A stretch of DNA of 64,000 nt, from positions 328,010 to 392,009 of the forward strand of contig KZ627159.1 of NCBI GenBank assembly GCA_002917775.1, in the 5' to 3' direction. Within the stretch, counting starts at the first letter, position 1. Every line of letters starts with the position of its first letter. Under the pieces are notes generated by a model. That model made no database searches, was not told the origin of the DNA, and was given only the letters and a program-made list of their open reading frames with translations. Positions 1 to 10,452 of this stretch are shown in pieces. This DNA is from Glaciozyma antarctica PI12 (Eukaryota; Basidiomycota; Microbotryomycetes; Kriegeriales; Camptobasidiaceae). The translations under genes were made by a program, and so were the position numbers.

Positions 1-1676
1 GTCCCCATCATTGCGATCTGCAACGACAAGACGAGCCCCAAGATGAAGCCGCTCGCGCATACGTGCTTCCAGATGATCTTTAAGAGGTACGCGTTCCTCT
101 CTGTGAGGGTGTGTAGGGACGGCACTGATCGTCTGTGGGTGCAGGCCGAGTGCGAATGAGATTAGGTCGAGGATGATGTCGCTCGCGTTCAGGTGCGTAT
201 CTCGGCGTGACTGAGGGCGAGGGAACGAGCTGATTAGCGTCGCGCAGGGAGAAGATCAAGATCGACGCCAAGGTGCTTGACCAGCTCGTTGCAGGCTCTC
301 AGTCCGATATTCGCCAGATCATCAACATGCTTTCGACCTGGAAGCTCGGTGCGAAAGCGATGGATTTCGACGAGGGGAAGAAGCTGTTCGTCGCTCTCCC
401 TCTCTCGCTCTCGCCGTCGTCTGACTCAGTTCGCAGCGCTCGCATGAGCGAGAAGAATACGATTCAGACCCCCTGGTCCCTCTACAGCAAGCTCTTCGGC
501 CCTCAATCCTTTTCGAACGTCTCGGGAATGACGCTCAACGACAAGCTCGACCTCTACTTCAACGACCACCAGATCATGCCCCTCTTCGTGCAGGACAACT
601 ACCTCAAGGCCAACTTCTCCAAGAGCAACGGGCTTGCGGGACCCGATAAGGCGCTCAAGGACCTCGAGCTGGCGGCGAAGGCGGCTGAGGCGATTTCGGA
701 TGGAGATTTGGTGGATGCGATGATTCATGGGTGCGTTCTTCGCTGTTCTGCGAGTCGACGAACGTAGGCTGACGGTGCGTATCGTCGATAGCGGACAGCA
801 GCAGTGGTCCCTCATGCCCGTTCACGGTGTCTTCTCCTGCGTCCGTCCCGCCTACTTCTGCCACGGCCAAGGCGGTGGACAGGCTGGCTTCCCCTCGTGC
901 GTCCTTCCGCTCTCTCCTTTCAGCGCGAATTGACGCTCTCGTGCACGGCCAGGTGGTTCGGCAAGAATTCGACGCAGACGAAGCTTCAGCGCATGCTCGG
1001 CGAGATTCAGATCCGTATGCGCCTGCGCGTCTCGGGCGACAGGAAAGAGATTCGCCAGAGTTACATCCCTACGCTCTTCCCGCTGCTCGTCTTGCCTCTC
1101 CAAGAGCGCGGTGTCGTGCGTCTATTCCAATACCGTCGAAGGCGTGGGAGCTGACGCTTTTGAGGGAGCAGCTTGTGCTTGAGGAGGTCATCAAGCTCAT
1201 GGACGACTACTACCTCACGAAGGAGGACTGGGAAGCGATCGTCGAGATGGGTGTGGGCGAGGGGTACGAGAACGATGCGACGCTCAAGAAGATCGCGCCG
1301 GCTGTCAAGGCCGCCTTCACTCGCATGTACGTTCTCCGCGCGCTTTGTCGTGCTGTCGACGTCGCTGATCGCTTTCGTCGAGCAGGTATAACAAAGTCGA
1401 ACACCCTGTGCCTTTCCGCAAAGCTGACGGCGGAGCGAAGCCGAAGAAGATGGCAGGCGGTCCCGCGCCGGATCAGGAGGACGTCGTGCTCGTTCGTCCT
1501 TCTTCTTCCTGCGCTCGTTCGGCGACTGATTTTCTGCGCAGGTTTCGGACGAGGAGGAGGAAGAGGAGGCTGGGTCGGGCGAGGAGGCGGATAATGGCGT
1601 CGGGAAGGACAAGATGATCAAGCAGAAGAAGGCGAAGGCGCCGGCGAAGAAGGCCGCGGCGAAGAAGAAGGCTTGA
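1..1676 (+). CDS. RFC1: Replication factor C subunit 1 (clamp loader large subunit), 3' part
   Basis: This is the C-terminal part of the large subunit of the RFC clamp loader, which opens PCNA and loads it at primer-template junctions in the nucleus. The gene enters from the left edge. The first exon (1-88) reads PIIAICNDKTSPKMKPL, the end of the AAA+ region. The next exons give VLDQLVAGSQSDIRQIINML, then SLYSKLFGPQSF and NDKLDLYFNDHQIMPLFVQDNY, all typical of the RFC1 collar domain. The tail is low-complexity and basic (KAKAPAKKAAAKKKA) before TGA at 1674-1676, like the Lys-rich end of other RFC1 proteins. Short introns interrupt the frame throughout. The N-terminal BRCT and most of the ATPase lie outside the window. 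Family assignment is secure; individual splice sites were not all resolved. Confidence 0.93.
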
Positions 1677-2749
1677 GCTGGGAGTGGTAGTCGCTTGGTA
1701 GTTCTCGGTTGATTTCGCAAGCAGTTGTACGTACGAAATGTCGAAGGGAGCGAGAGCAGCAGCTTGCGAAGAGCCAAAACTCGGCGCCAGTTTCGACCCT
1801 GGAGCGAAGGCAACTGTGACGTCGACTTCGACCGTCTCCGCTCTCACTCTCACACCACCTGCTCTCTTCTTTTCCGCTGATCCTCCAGGCTGCTCTGCTC
1901 CACTCTGGTGACTACTTCGGGAGCTCTCCTCAGGCTAGAGAAGGTTTTAGGCCTTGGGGATAGTGCCTGATCGGTCTTCCTAAAACGGACTGTGCCTGAG
2001 TCCCGCCCTGCCACCTCCGCCGTCGCAGGGGAACTAGTCCCAGGTAAGGGACTGATAGTGTGCGTCTCGAGAACTTGGTGGATTCGTCGCAGTCCCGAAG
2101 AGCTGCCGTTCCTTCGTCTTCTCTTGATTCTTCTCCTTCTCCTACTCTCTCCCGCTCTCTCGCCCCTCGTCCGTTCGTTGCCTTTGCCGCACCCTATATT
2201 GTGAGTGCAGAGCAGAGTGTCGTGACATCTCGGTGATGTAGCAGGCGAGCTGACGGGAGCTTGCTGCGACAGTCGAGCTTCATTGAGCTCTCTCCGTGCT
2301 CCCTCGCAGAGCTAAGGCTCATACTCACTTTCCAATCAGTGAGTACACCATTCCCCTGCTCTCCAGCAGGATTCTGTCAGCTGAACGCCTGTTGCAGTGT
2401 TAGCCCTTCTTCGAAAGATATCTATCTCCCCTCATTCTGCAGCACTCGTACGTCCTGGGGTGCGGCAACCTTGAACATCGAGCTGAAATCAGGCTACAAA
2501 CAGGACCGGACTAGCTGCACCGACGCCTCGAAGGATCCCTCTCCTCGAACCAACCACCCCGCCGCCACTTCCCGCCGACGTTCCTCCGCCACTTCGCTTC
2601 CCGGAGGTCAGAGGAGGAGCTCTGCACAAGCGTCGGTCATTCGGGCGAAGCGGAGCTTGGGAGGAAGGAGGTTCAGCAGAGATACCGGAGCGAAAGCGGG
2701 ATTGGAGCGGCGACTCAGCCAGCGACGGCGGAGCTCCGGAGGTTCAGTA
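1677..2749. other. Spacer and 5' leader between RFC1 and the Ser-rich gene
   Basis: No convincing conserved coding exon is visible. Bases 2339-2397 look like an intron: a GTGAGT donor, CAGCTGAAC branch-like sequence and TTGCAG acceptor. It would lie in the 5' untranslated leader of the Ser-rich gene. The open frame of that gene extends back into this spacer without an ATG. Confidence 0.4.
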
Positions 2750-4047
2750 ATGGAGGGAGCGACGGTCGGGCGAGGGGTCTCGAGTAAACGACTTAGCGTC
2801 GTTGCTCGGTATCACGCGGGGTATGCATCGGAATCGGAGGAGGATGGATACGACTCTCCCTCCCCAATTCGCCATGCCTCGCAACGCTCCCCCCTCGCCT
2901 CCTCAACCCAGTCACCACCGCCTTCCCTTTTCGCCAACTACACCCTTGCCAGCTCAGTTTTCGACACCACCAACGCCTCCAACGACCTCGAGATCTCGCC
3001 TTTCGACCAGCGAGATTCGTCCCCCTCCTCCATATCCGTCCATCGCCTTCCAGAAGGCAGACCCGCCGACTACCACTCGCGCTTCGATTCACACAGCGCC
3101 AGTATTGAATCCCGTCCCTTCCCCCTCTTCATTCCTCGCGCCGCCTCCCACTCCACCTTTCAACATTCCTCTCCCCCCGAATCGCCCTCCTTCATGTGCG
3201 CCAAATTTATCGACACGCTGCAGTGCCAACCTACTCCCTCCCGCGACATGTACCAGTTCTTTGATTCGGCTTCGGAGAGCTCAGCGTCGACGGCATACGA
3301 GAAGAAGGACTGGAGCGAAGGAGAGGCGGCGGACGAAGGGACCCACGACGGGGCGAGGAGAGTCAGCGCGGCGGAGAGCCTGATGGCCACCATTCTCGAC
3401 CTCTACGCGTCGGATTCGGAGGACGCAGGCGTCGTTGCGAACTCGGAATCGAGTATTTCGCCGTTCAGCGCCACTCGCTCCTCCTCCTACATTTCGCACT
3501 GGCAGAGTGGATACTCTCTCTCAAGTGGCTCTCGCACGACGATGGACTCGCAGGAAAACGGATCGACATTCCAGTCCTACTGGCCTCCGCACGGCCTCGA
3601 ATCGCCACCCCAATCCCCAGTCCGCAACAAGGGCTTCGCAAGCCAACCCTCTTTCAACCCCGTCCCCTCCCTACCCAGTCCCCCCACCACACCCCGCCGC
3701 ACCTCTCCCCGCCTCACCTCTCTCCTTTCCCTGCCGCGCCAGAACTCCCCGTCGCGATCGTCGTCGCGCGCCGCATGTCCTTCACCCCCTCGTCGAGCAA
3801 GAACTTCAAATCTCTTCGGCTGTCGTCAATGGCGCCTAGGACGGTTGATGCTGAGGGTTATTCTCCTCCGAGTCCGACGAGGCCCGGGGACACGCGGAAG
3901 AGGAGTCAGGTGGTTCATTTGGTGAGGGTTGAGGGGGCGGGGTCGCCTCGGGCGATGGAGGGGAGGGAAGGAGGGAGGCTGAGTGGAGGGGAGGGGAAGA
4001 GGGGCTTTGATAATGGGGAGATTGGCGATTGGTTGGTGGCGATGTAG
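2750..4047 (+). CDS. Ser/Pro/Arg-rich protein of unknown function
   Basis: I do not recognise this gene. The protein is dominated by Ser, Pro, Arg and Thr, with acidic patches such as YASESEEDGYDSPSP, and looks largely disordered. Several RRxS and SP sites suggest phosphorylation. The start chosen is the first in-frame ATG (2750), although Arg/Ser-rich sequence stays open upstream (RRSSATSLPGGQRRSS), so a spliced upstream start is possible. Near the 3' end the likely coding frame moves to the one containing SFTPSSSKNFKSLRL and ending EIGDWLVAM with TAG at 4045-4047. This needs an intron. Candidates are 3620-3678 and 3751-3839, both of a length that gives the right shift, and neither has a strong donor. 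Without it the frame ends at 3925. Confidence covers the presence of a gene, not its exact structure. Confidence 0.55.
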
Positions 4048-4742
4048 AAGAGCATATCTTGTTGGTAGTTGTATCGCAATCGTTTCTCGCACACAAGTCG
4101 GTTTCGTCGATGAGAACAGCGGCAGAACACTCGTACTTCTTTGAATATCGTAGACTTGACCCTGAGGCGAGCCGGGGAGCAGGCAACACGAATACTAAGG
4201 CGCAGAAAGGGGCTGGAAAAGGAGACCTTCGCAGGGAGCTCGCTTCCGACGTTCAGCAAGCCGAACCATCGCCGTTGCTCCCGCAGAAGAATCTCAGAGA
4301 GGAAGATGTCAGCAAGGAGCTCCTTCAGCGCAAGACCAAGACAGGGGAGCCGCAGGCGTCGGAGCAGACTTTACGCAGTGCGCGGCAATCAAGACCGCGG
4401 AGCAGGAACATGAGCAGAGGAGTACGCCCCGAACCCAAGCAGAGCGCCCTTTGTTCGGCAGTAAGACAAACACTACAAACCACAAGGACTGTAGCCTAGC
4501 GCGTCCTGTCCATCGCGCGACCCCTCTCCGGATAACCCCCAACCATTCCGACGCCCTCATCGCTCTGAGTCGCCGCCCACCTCGCCTCGACCTCCATCAC
4601 GAGCTCAATCGCAAGCCTCGAATTTTCCAACGGGGAGGGAGGCCGCTCGGCTTTGTGCGCGCGTTGCTCCGCCTCGAGGTGCGCTCGTCTGCATGCCCAA
4701 ACAGAGTCAGTTCCGCGAGCCTGGAGAGAACGGAAAGGTGAC
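4048..4742. other. Convergent 3' spacer
   Basis: This lies between the ends of the Ser-rich gene and the AT-hook gene. Open frames exist on both strands but show no recognisable domain and overlap each other. I see no RNA gene or repeat. Confidence 0.5.
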
Positions 4743-5388
4743 CTACGCCTCCTCCTCTTGAGTCGGCTTTGGCTTGTTGCGCGAGCCCTTTGGCCTTCCT
4801 CTGCGCCAGCAAGACCGTCAGCTCTTACGCAAACAACACCGCCGACCCAGGCAACAAGCCACACAACGCACCTCTTCTTCGGCTCTGGTTCTGGAAGTCC
4901 CTGCTCCCTCCTCTCCGCTCTCCTCGCGCTCCTTCTTGAGTCCCTTGACGTTCTTGGCCCCCTTTTGGCCTCCCCCTCTTCTCCTTGTTGACGTGCTCCC
5001 CGTCCTTCTTCCCCTTCGGCCTTCCCCTGCCCCTCTTCTCCTCCTTCATTTCTTCGTCACTCTCTGCACGCCGTTTTCCCTCGGCGACAGGACTAGGTGC
5101 GAACGAGGCAGGGGGAGCGAAAGCCTCGAGGGCGTCATTGAGACCTTTCGACGCCTGGATGTGCTGGAGAGCGCTGAGAGAGTGGGAAGATGGGAGAGGG
5201 CGGGAGAGGGCGGCGATGGCGGCTAGTTCGGCGGCGGTGGTGTGGGAGTGGGATTGGGGCGGGGGAGGGAGGGAGAAGGAGAGAGGAGGGAGGAGGAGAG
5301 GGTCGAGGTCGACGAAGATGTCGCGGTGCTTCTTCTGCGATCCTGAGGCGTGCCCGTTGGCGTAGCTGTGATTCCCTGCGCCTTCCAT
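4743..5388 (-). CDS. AT-hook DNA-binding protein (about 190 aa, two exons)
   Basis: A small nuclear DNA-binding protein is predicted from three AT-hook cores, which bind the minor groove of AT-rich DNA. Exon 1 (5388-4872) encodes a Pro/Ser-rich N-terminus, an Ala/Ser-rich stretch (TTAAELAAIAALSRPLPSS), then GRGRPKGKK and KRGRPKGG. A 73-nt intron follows (4871-4799, donor GTGCGT, branch GAGCTGAC). Exon 2 (4798-4743) gives GRPKGSRNKPKPTQEEEA and stop. The third hook is read only if the acceptor is the second AG of the sequence CAGAG. The first AG shifts into an Arg-rich frame without a hook. The partner genes are unknown. The start ATG overlaps the putative first ATG of the divergent BAG gene, so both likely share a very short promoter region. 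Confidence 0.75.
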
Positions 5389-6858
5389 GGCCGAGTGAAG
5401 AGAGCAGAGTCAAAGGGAGGTTGTTCCATCTCCGCTTGCTGGCCAGGACGCCTCTCTTCCTCCCGCACTCTCTCCAATCTCCATTCATCCTTTCTGGGGT
5501 GTAAAGGAGCAGTACTCCACTCTGGATATCTCATCAACCCTCTCCTCGCTCGCGCAACCCATCCTCTCCACCCTCAACTCTACCAGAACCCTCCTCACCG
5601 AGCAAAGCTCCCAGGCTCTCGCCTCCCTCCACGATTCAGACAGCGAAGCCGCTAAGCTTGTTGTCTCCTTCATCTGTGAGTACTCCAGTGCACCTCTGCT
5701 GTTCTCGCCCTTTTTAACACGTTCCTGCCCAGCGCATCCTCTCGTTGTTACCGTACGCTCCTTTCTCTTCGTCACACCGCCGGCAGAGCTAACGAGAGCT
5801 TCGCACTTTCAGAACGTTGAGCACGCCCTTCCCTACGCCACCTCTTCCAACGCCGCCGCCGTCCTCCTCGGCCTCGTTCTCGTCCTCTTCCCCAATCCGT
5901 TCACCCGCGCGCCTCTAGCCGCCCTCCCAGAAGAAATGGTCGACTTTGGACTCGGTAGCCCAAGCTCTAGCAAAGGTGGTCGCTCTGGAAATGGAGAGAT
6001 CGAGGTGCAGTGGGGAAAGTCCAAGTACGTCTCCCCATCTCTCCTAAGCGCGATCTCAATCTCCTGGTGCGCGAAGCTGGCTGCGAAGCATCCTTCACGT
6101 TGGAGGGCTTGAGCTGAGTTTCGACTTGCTCGCTACCTACCAGCTAACTCTTGACCCCGTGCAGGCTGCGTGTCCCTCTCCCTCCGCCCACCTCCCCTCT
6201 CTCGACTCTTAAGGACCAGCTCTACACTCTCACCGGCGTCCCTCCATCGCACCAGACGCTCATCCGCGTCGGCGCCGTCATGAGAGACGACCTCGCTCCC
6301 CTCTCCTCCTACGACCTCGTCGACACTCCTCCCCCAGATTCCGCCTCCAGCGGCTCTCTGTGGGATTCCTGGAGCTGGCTAGGCGGCAAGGAACGCAAGC
6401 TGAAGAAGGTCATCATGCTCGGCAGCAAGACCGTCTCGGCGCGCGTCGACGATCGCCTAACGGAGCGAAAGGACTTGCTCCCCGTCGCGCAGGAGGAGGT
6501 CGTCGCAAAGAAGGAGGAGGAGGAGCCGGTCGTCGTAGCGCGGATCCAGGAAGTCTCGGGGAAGAGTCTCGACGACCTCGAGCCGCAGATCGCCGAGCTG
6601 GAGAAGTATCTCGCTCAGCGAGACGCGCCTGCTCCAGCCGAGGGAGCTGAGGCAGTCGCACCGCTCGAGGCGCCCAACCCCAACACCCCCATCTACCTCT
6701 CCGAACTTCTCCTCCGGAGCCTCCTCAAGCTCGACAGCTTTGATATCCCCAGTGGGTGGGTCGTAGCGCGCAAGGAGCGCAAGGACGCGGTGAGGAGGGT
6801 GCAGAGCGCGCTGGATCGCGTGGATGCGGTCAAGGCTGCGCTCAAGGCGAGGCTTTGA
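5387..6858 (+). CDS. Membrane BAG-domain Hsp70 co-chaperone with ubiquitin-like region
   Basis: BAG proteins are Hsp70 nucleotide-exchange factors. A hydrophobic segment (NAAAVLLGLVLVLFPNPF) comes early, as in the ER-anchored yeast Snl1. After an intron ending at about 6163, the sequence LRVPLPPPTSPLSTLKDQL through LIRVGAVMRDDLAPLSSYDL resembles a ubiquitin-like fold. A Glu-rich coil follows. The C-terminal BAG domain includes IYLSELLLRSLLKLDSFDIP and ARKERKDAVRRVQSALDRVD, ending with TGA at 6856-6858. The start is not settled: 5387 is the nearest upstream ATG but needs an intron directly after 8 coding bases (for example 5395-5586), and no ATG lies in the open frame 5399-5522. Family call is good; the first exon is weak. 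Confidence 0.78.
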
Positions 6859-7416
6859 GGGATGGAGAGTGGTATCGGAGGAACGTAGATAATGCCAGTC
6901 GGGTTCGAAGTGGACTGGGGCGAGGGACGAGCCACTGCCTTCTGCTCGCACTGCTCCTCGCGAACTGCTCCCGACATCATCTTCTCTGCTCGCTGCCTCT
7001 TCGACGTTGGCGACTGGATGTCGCTCAGCTGGTCGCCTGGAGGACCTGGATACCGCGGGAGGAGAGGCCAGCGAGACAGCAGCGAGATCGTCGACAAGGC
7101 ACCGCTTCGCCCCGCGACCGAGAGATCTGCTGGACAGCCGTCCTGTGAGCTGAATCCAGATGCAGGAAACTGTACAGCAGGGCGGCTGCTCCTCGTTGCG
7201 ACCTGAGCCTGCCCTAGGCTGAGCCGATTTCTCGCCAGCTGCTTCCGGTGCGTCTCTTGACTCGAACGCCCTCCCTCCCCCCCCCCCTTCACCTCTCCAC
7301 AAAACGGACGCCGAGCTCAGAGAACCCTCTCTCTAAGCCCTCGCCTTTCCCTCAGCGTTCAAAGCCGCACCCCCGTTCCTCGCCCGAAACTTCCCCCTCC
7401 CTCCTCCGGCCTCACC
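6859..7416. other. Spacer upstream of PheRS beta
   Basis: I see no supported gene. There is a C homopolymer of about 11 at 7277-7287 in the pyrimidine-rich leader just before the PheRS start. Confidence 0.5.
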
Positions 7417-10040
7417 ATGCCCACGATCAACCTCGACCGCGTCGAGTTCTTCGAGCGTCTCGGCAAGGAGTACTGTACGTCCACCTGCTCTCTCCCTGCG
7501 TGCCACGCGCTACCAACTGACCGCTCCCTCTCAGCTTTCGAGGAGTTTGACCACCTCCTCTTCCAGTACGGCCTCGAGCTCGACGAGGATGTGCGTACCT
7601 TCCTATCTCCTTCCAGCGCCCGCTAATGCCTCAACGAACAGACGACGAACGACCCTGCTCACCCTGCTGGCGAGCCTCACCAGCTCAAAATCGAGGTCCC
7701 CGCGAACCGATACGACCTTCTCTGCCTCGAGGGAATCGTCAGGGCACTCAAGCTGTACTTGAACCCCGAGATTGGGTCCCCGGTGTACGCGGTTAAGCCG
7801 GCGCCTCAGGTGCGTTCGTTCTGGATGGAGGAGGGAGGACGGAGGAGCTGATGCACGTTGTTGGGAGCAGGGTCAGGAGAGGACGGTGTTTGTCAAGGCG
7901 GAGGTGAGGAACGCTTGTTAGGGGTGTACGAGTGGGAGCTGATGTGTTTGGGTGCTGGTAGACGGCGGAGATCCGCCCTTTCTTTGCAGGAGCGATCATG
8001 TTCGAGGAGTCAAGTTCAACAAGCTCTCCTACGCCAGCTTCATCGACTTGCAGGTGCGTTCATGGACTGCAGGAGATGAGAGAGGAGGAGCTCATGCGGT
8101 GACCTTTGCAGGACAAGCTCCACTCCAACTTGGCGCGCAGGCGAACTCTTGTCGCTGTCGGAACGCACGACCTGGATCACTTCGCGGCGGGCGACATTAC
8201 TTACGAGGTGCGTGGAGGCGTTCAGTACAGCTTGGAGAGTGGGGAACTGATGCAGGTCCGGTTTGCAGGCTCTTGCACCCAAGGAGATTAGGTTTACGCC
8301 CCTCAACAAGACCCAGGAGTACGATGGACTCGGAATGATGGCGCTGTACAAGGTTCGTTGCGATGCTGAAATGGGGGCAAAGCGGAGAGCTGATGCTGCG
8401 ACTATTTGTATTTGCACAAGCACCTCGCCAAGTTCCTGCACATCATCGAGGACTCCCCCGTCTTCCCCATCATCTACTCGAGCGAGCGCGAAGTCCTCAG
8501 TATGCCCCCGATCGTACGCCTGGTCATCAGCTTCCCTCCCAGCTCTCCCTGACCGCTCATTCGTGCTCAGATCAACTCGGACAAGACCAAGATCTCGCTC
8601 GACACGACCAACGTCTTCATTGACGTGACCGCTACCGACGAGACGAAGCTCAACTACGTTATCGACGTGCTTGTGACCATGTTCTCCGAGTACTGCACAG
8701 AACCCTTCACGTACGCTCGTCCATCATTCCGGTTCAGAATATCGCTCACTCCTCCTTCGCAGCGTCGAGCCCGTTCGCGTCGTCTACTCTGCTGCCTCCC
8801 CCGGTGGCGCCCGCACCGTCCTCACCCCCAATCTCGCCCCCCGCCCTTTCGTCGCCCGCACCTCCTACATCAACTCCTGCACCGGCCTCACCCTCTCGCG
8901 CCCCAAGGTGGTCGAGCTCCTTCGCCAAATGGGCCTCGACGCCATGGTCCCCGTGGCAGGACAGGCGTTCCCTGCGGTCAACGAGACGGACCTCAAGATT
9001 GCCGAGGACGACCTCATCCACGTCCTTGTCCCTCCTACGCGCCCCGACATCCTGCACGAGTGCGACATCATGGAGGACGCTGCGGTGGCATACGGATTCA
9101 ACAACCTCAAGCGGACATTCCCTCCCACCAGCACCGTCGCCAAGCCCTTCCCTCCCAACAAGCTCAGCGACACGATCCGCCGACTCTGTTCCGAGGCAGG
9201 ATGGATCGAGGTCCTTCCCCTGATTCTGGTGCGTCTCTCTCCGTTCGCTCGTGATTGATCAGAGCTAACTCGCCACGCTCTGTAGTGCTCTCACGACGAG
9301 AACTTCAAGTTCCTCAACCGAAAAGACCCCGGAGACATCGCCGTCGTCCTCGCCAACCCCAAGACGATCGAGTACCAGATCGTGCGAACCTCGCTCCTCC
9401 CCGGCATGCTCAAGACGATCCGCGAGAACCGCAAGCACGCCCTCCCCCTCCGCATCTTCGAGGTCAGCGACGTCGTCGTCAAGGACGCCTCGGTCGAGCG
9501 CCAGGCGCGGAACATCCGTCGGGTTGCTGGAGTCTTCTGCGGACGACGAGCAGGATTCGAGGTCGTGCATGGCTTGCTCGATCGTCTCATGCTCGGACTC
9601 GGTATTCGCAACCTCGAGAACGAGAACAGCACGCTCGAGACGGGCTACTACATCAAATCCTACGATAGTGCGTTCCTTCCGTTTCCTCTCTGCGCCTCTC
9701 GCTGACCTCCCTCCGTTCAGACGCCACCTACTTCCCCAACCGCGCCGCCAAGATCTTCTTTCGCCCTCCCCTCGTCGCCGGCGCCCACCTCACCTTCGCC
9801 CCCGTCGCCTCCTTCGACGCAGCCAACGCGACCGGCAAGGCCCAGGGCCCTACCTCCGTTGAGCCCGCGTCGACGTTCGACAACCTCAAGGAGAAGCTTG
9901 TCTCGGCCCTCCCGTCGAGCAGCACGAGTCGCGATATCGAGATTGGAAGTATCGGGATCCTCCACCCGACGGTCCTCAAGGCGTACGAGTTGGACTTCCC
10001 GTGTTCGGCGATGGAGTTCGATGTGGACCCGTTCCTGTAG
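7417..10040 (+). CDS. FRS1: Cytosolic phenylalanyl-tRNA synthetase beta subunit
   Basis: This subunit pairs with the alpha subunit to charge tRNA-Phe in the cytosol. The product starts [19 protein letters not shown], the usual eukaryotic/archaeal beta N-terminus. Recognisable blocks follow in order: the B1-type region ([20 protein letters not shown]), the B3/4 editing-type region ([39 protein letters not shown]), the B5 region ([20 protein letters not shown]), and the catalytic-like core ([53 protein letters not shown]). It ends [15 protein letters not shown] with TAG at 10038-10040. About ten short introns break the gene. The start ATG follows a pyrimidine-rich leader, and no upstream in-frame ATG fits the family. 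Confidence 0.95.
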
Positions 10041-10452
10041 AAATTGAGGTAGTGGGGAGTAATGAAGAGCGTTCGAATTTAGATCGAGCGAAGGCAGGTC
10101 GAGGAGAGGACGTCGCTGCTGCTCTCTCGCCCGTTCTCGCTGCTGCCTTCCCTCTCGAGACGCGTTCTGCCGATTCGTACCTGCTCCGCCACTCCTCCTT
10201 TCTGCTCCTCCCTCTTTTCCATCCGATCTTCTCGCTCTCGCTCTCTCGCTGGGCCTCGCTGCTCGCACTGGTCATGAATGAGAAAGTTACAGGATACACA
10301 ATGAGGGGGTGTAGTTCGTGCTAAAGGGGTAAAGAAAACGTCCATGTCATGTAGGGAATCAACGGCATAAACACAGTTATCAAGGAAGGAGGGGAGAAAG
10401 CATCCTGCGAACGACTACGGAAACTAAAACGAATGGGAGGGAAAGGGGAGGG
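10041..10452. other. Convergent 3' spacer between PheRS beta and IRE1
   Basis: Only short overlapping open frames are present. No gene, RNA or repeat is supported. Confidence 0.5.

Noticed and set aside
4029-4499. Plus-strand frame of 156 codons after the Ser-rich gene
   Set aside because: It overlaps the end of that gene in another frame and shows no domain or codon pattern.
6457-7302. Open frame of 281 codons on the minus strand
   Set aside because: It overlaps the BAG domain exon in antisense and shows no domain.
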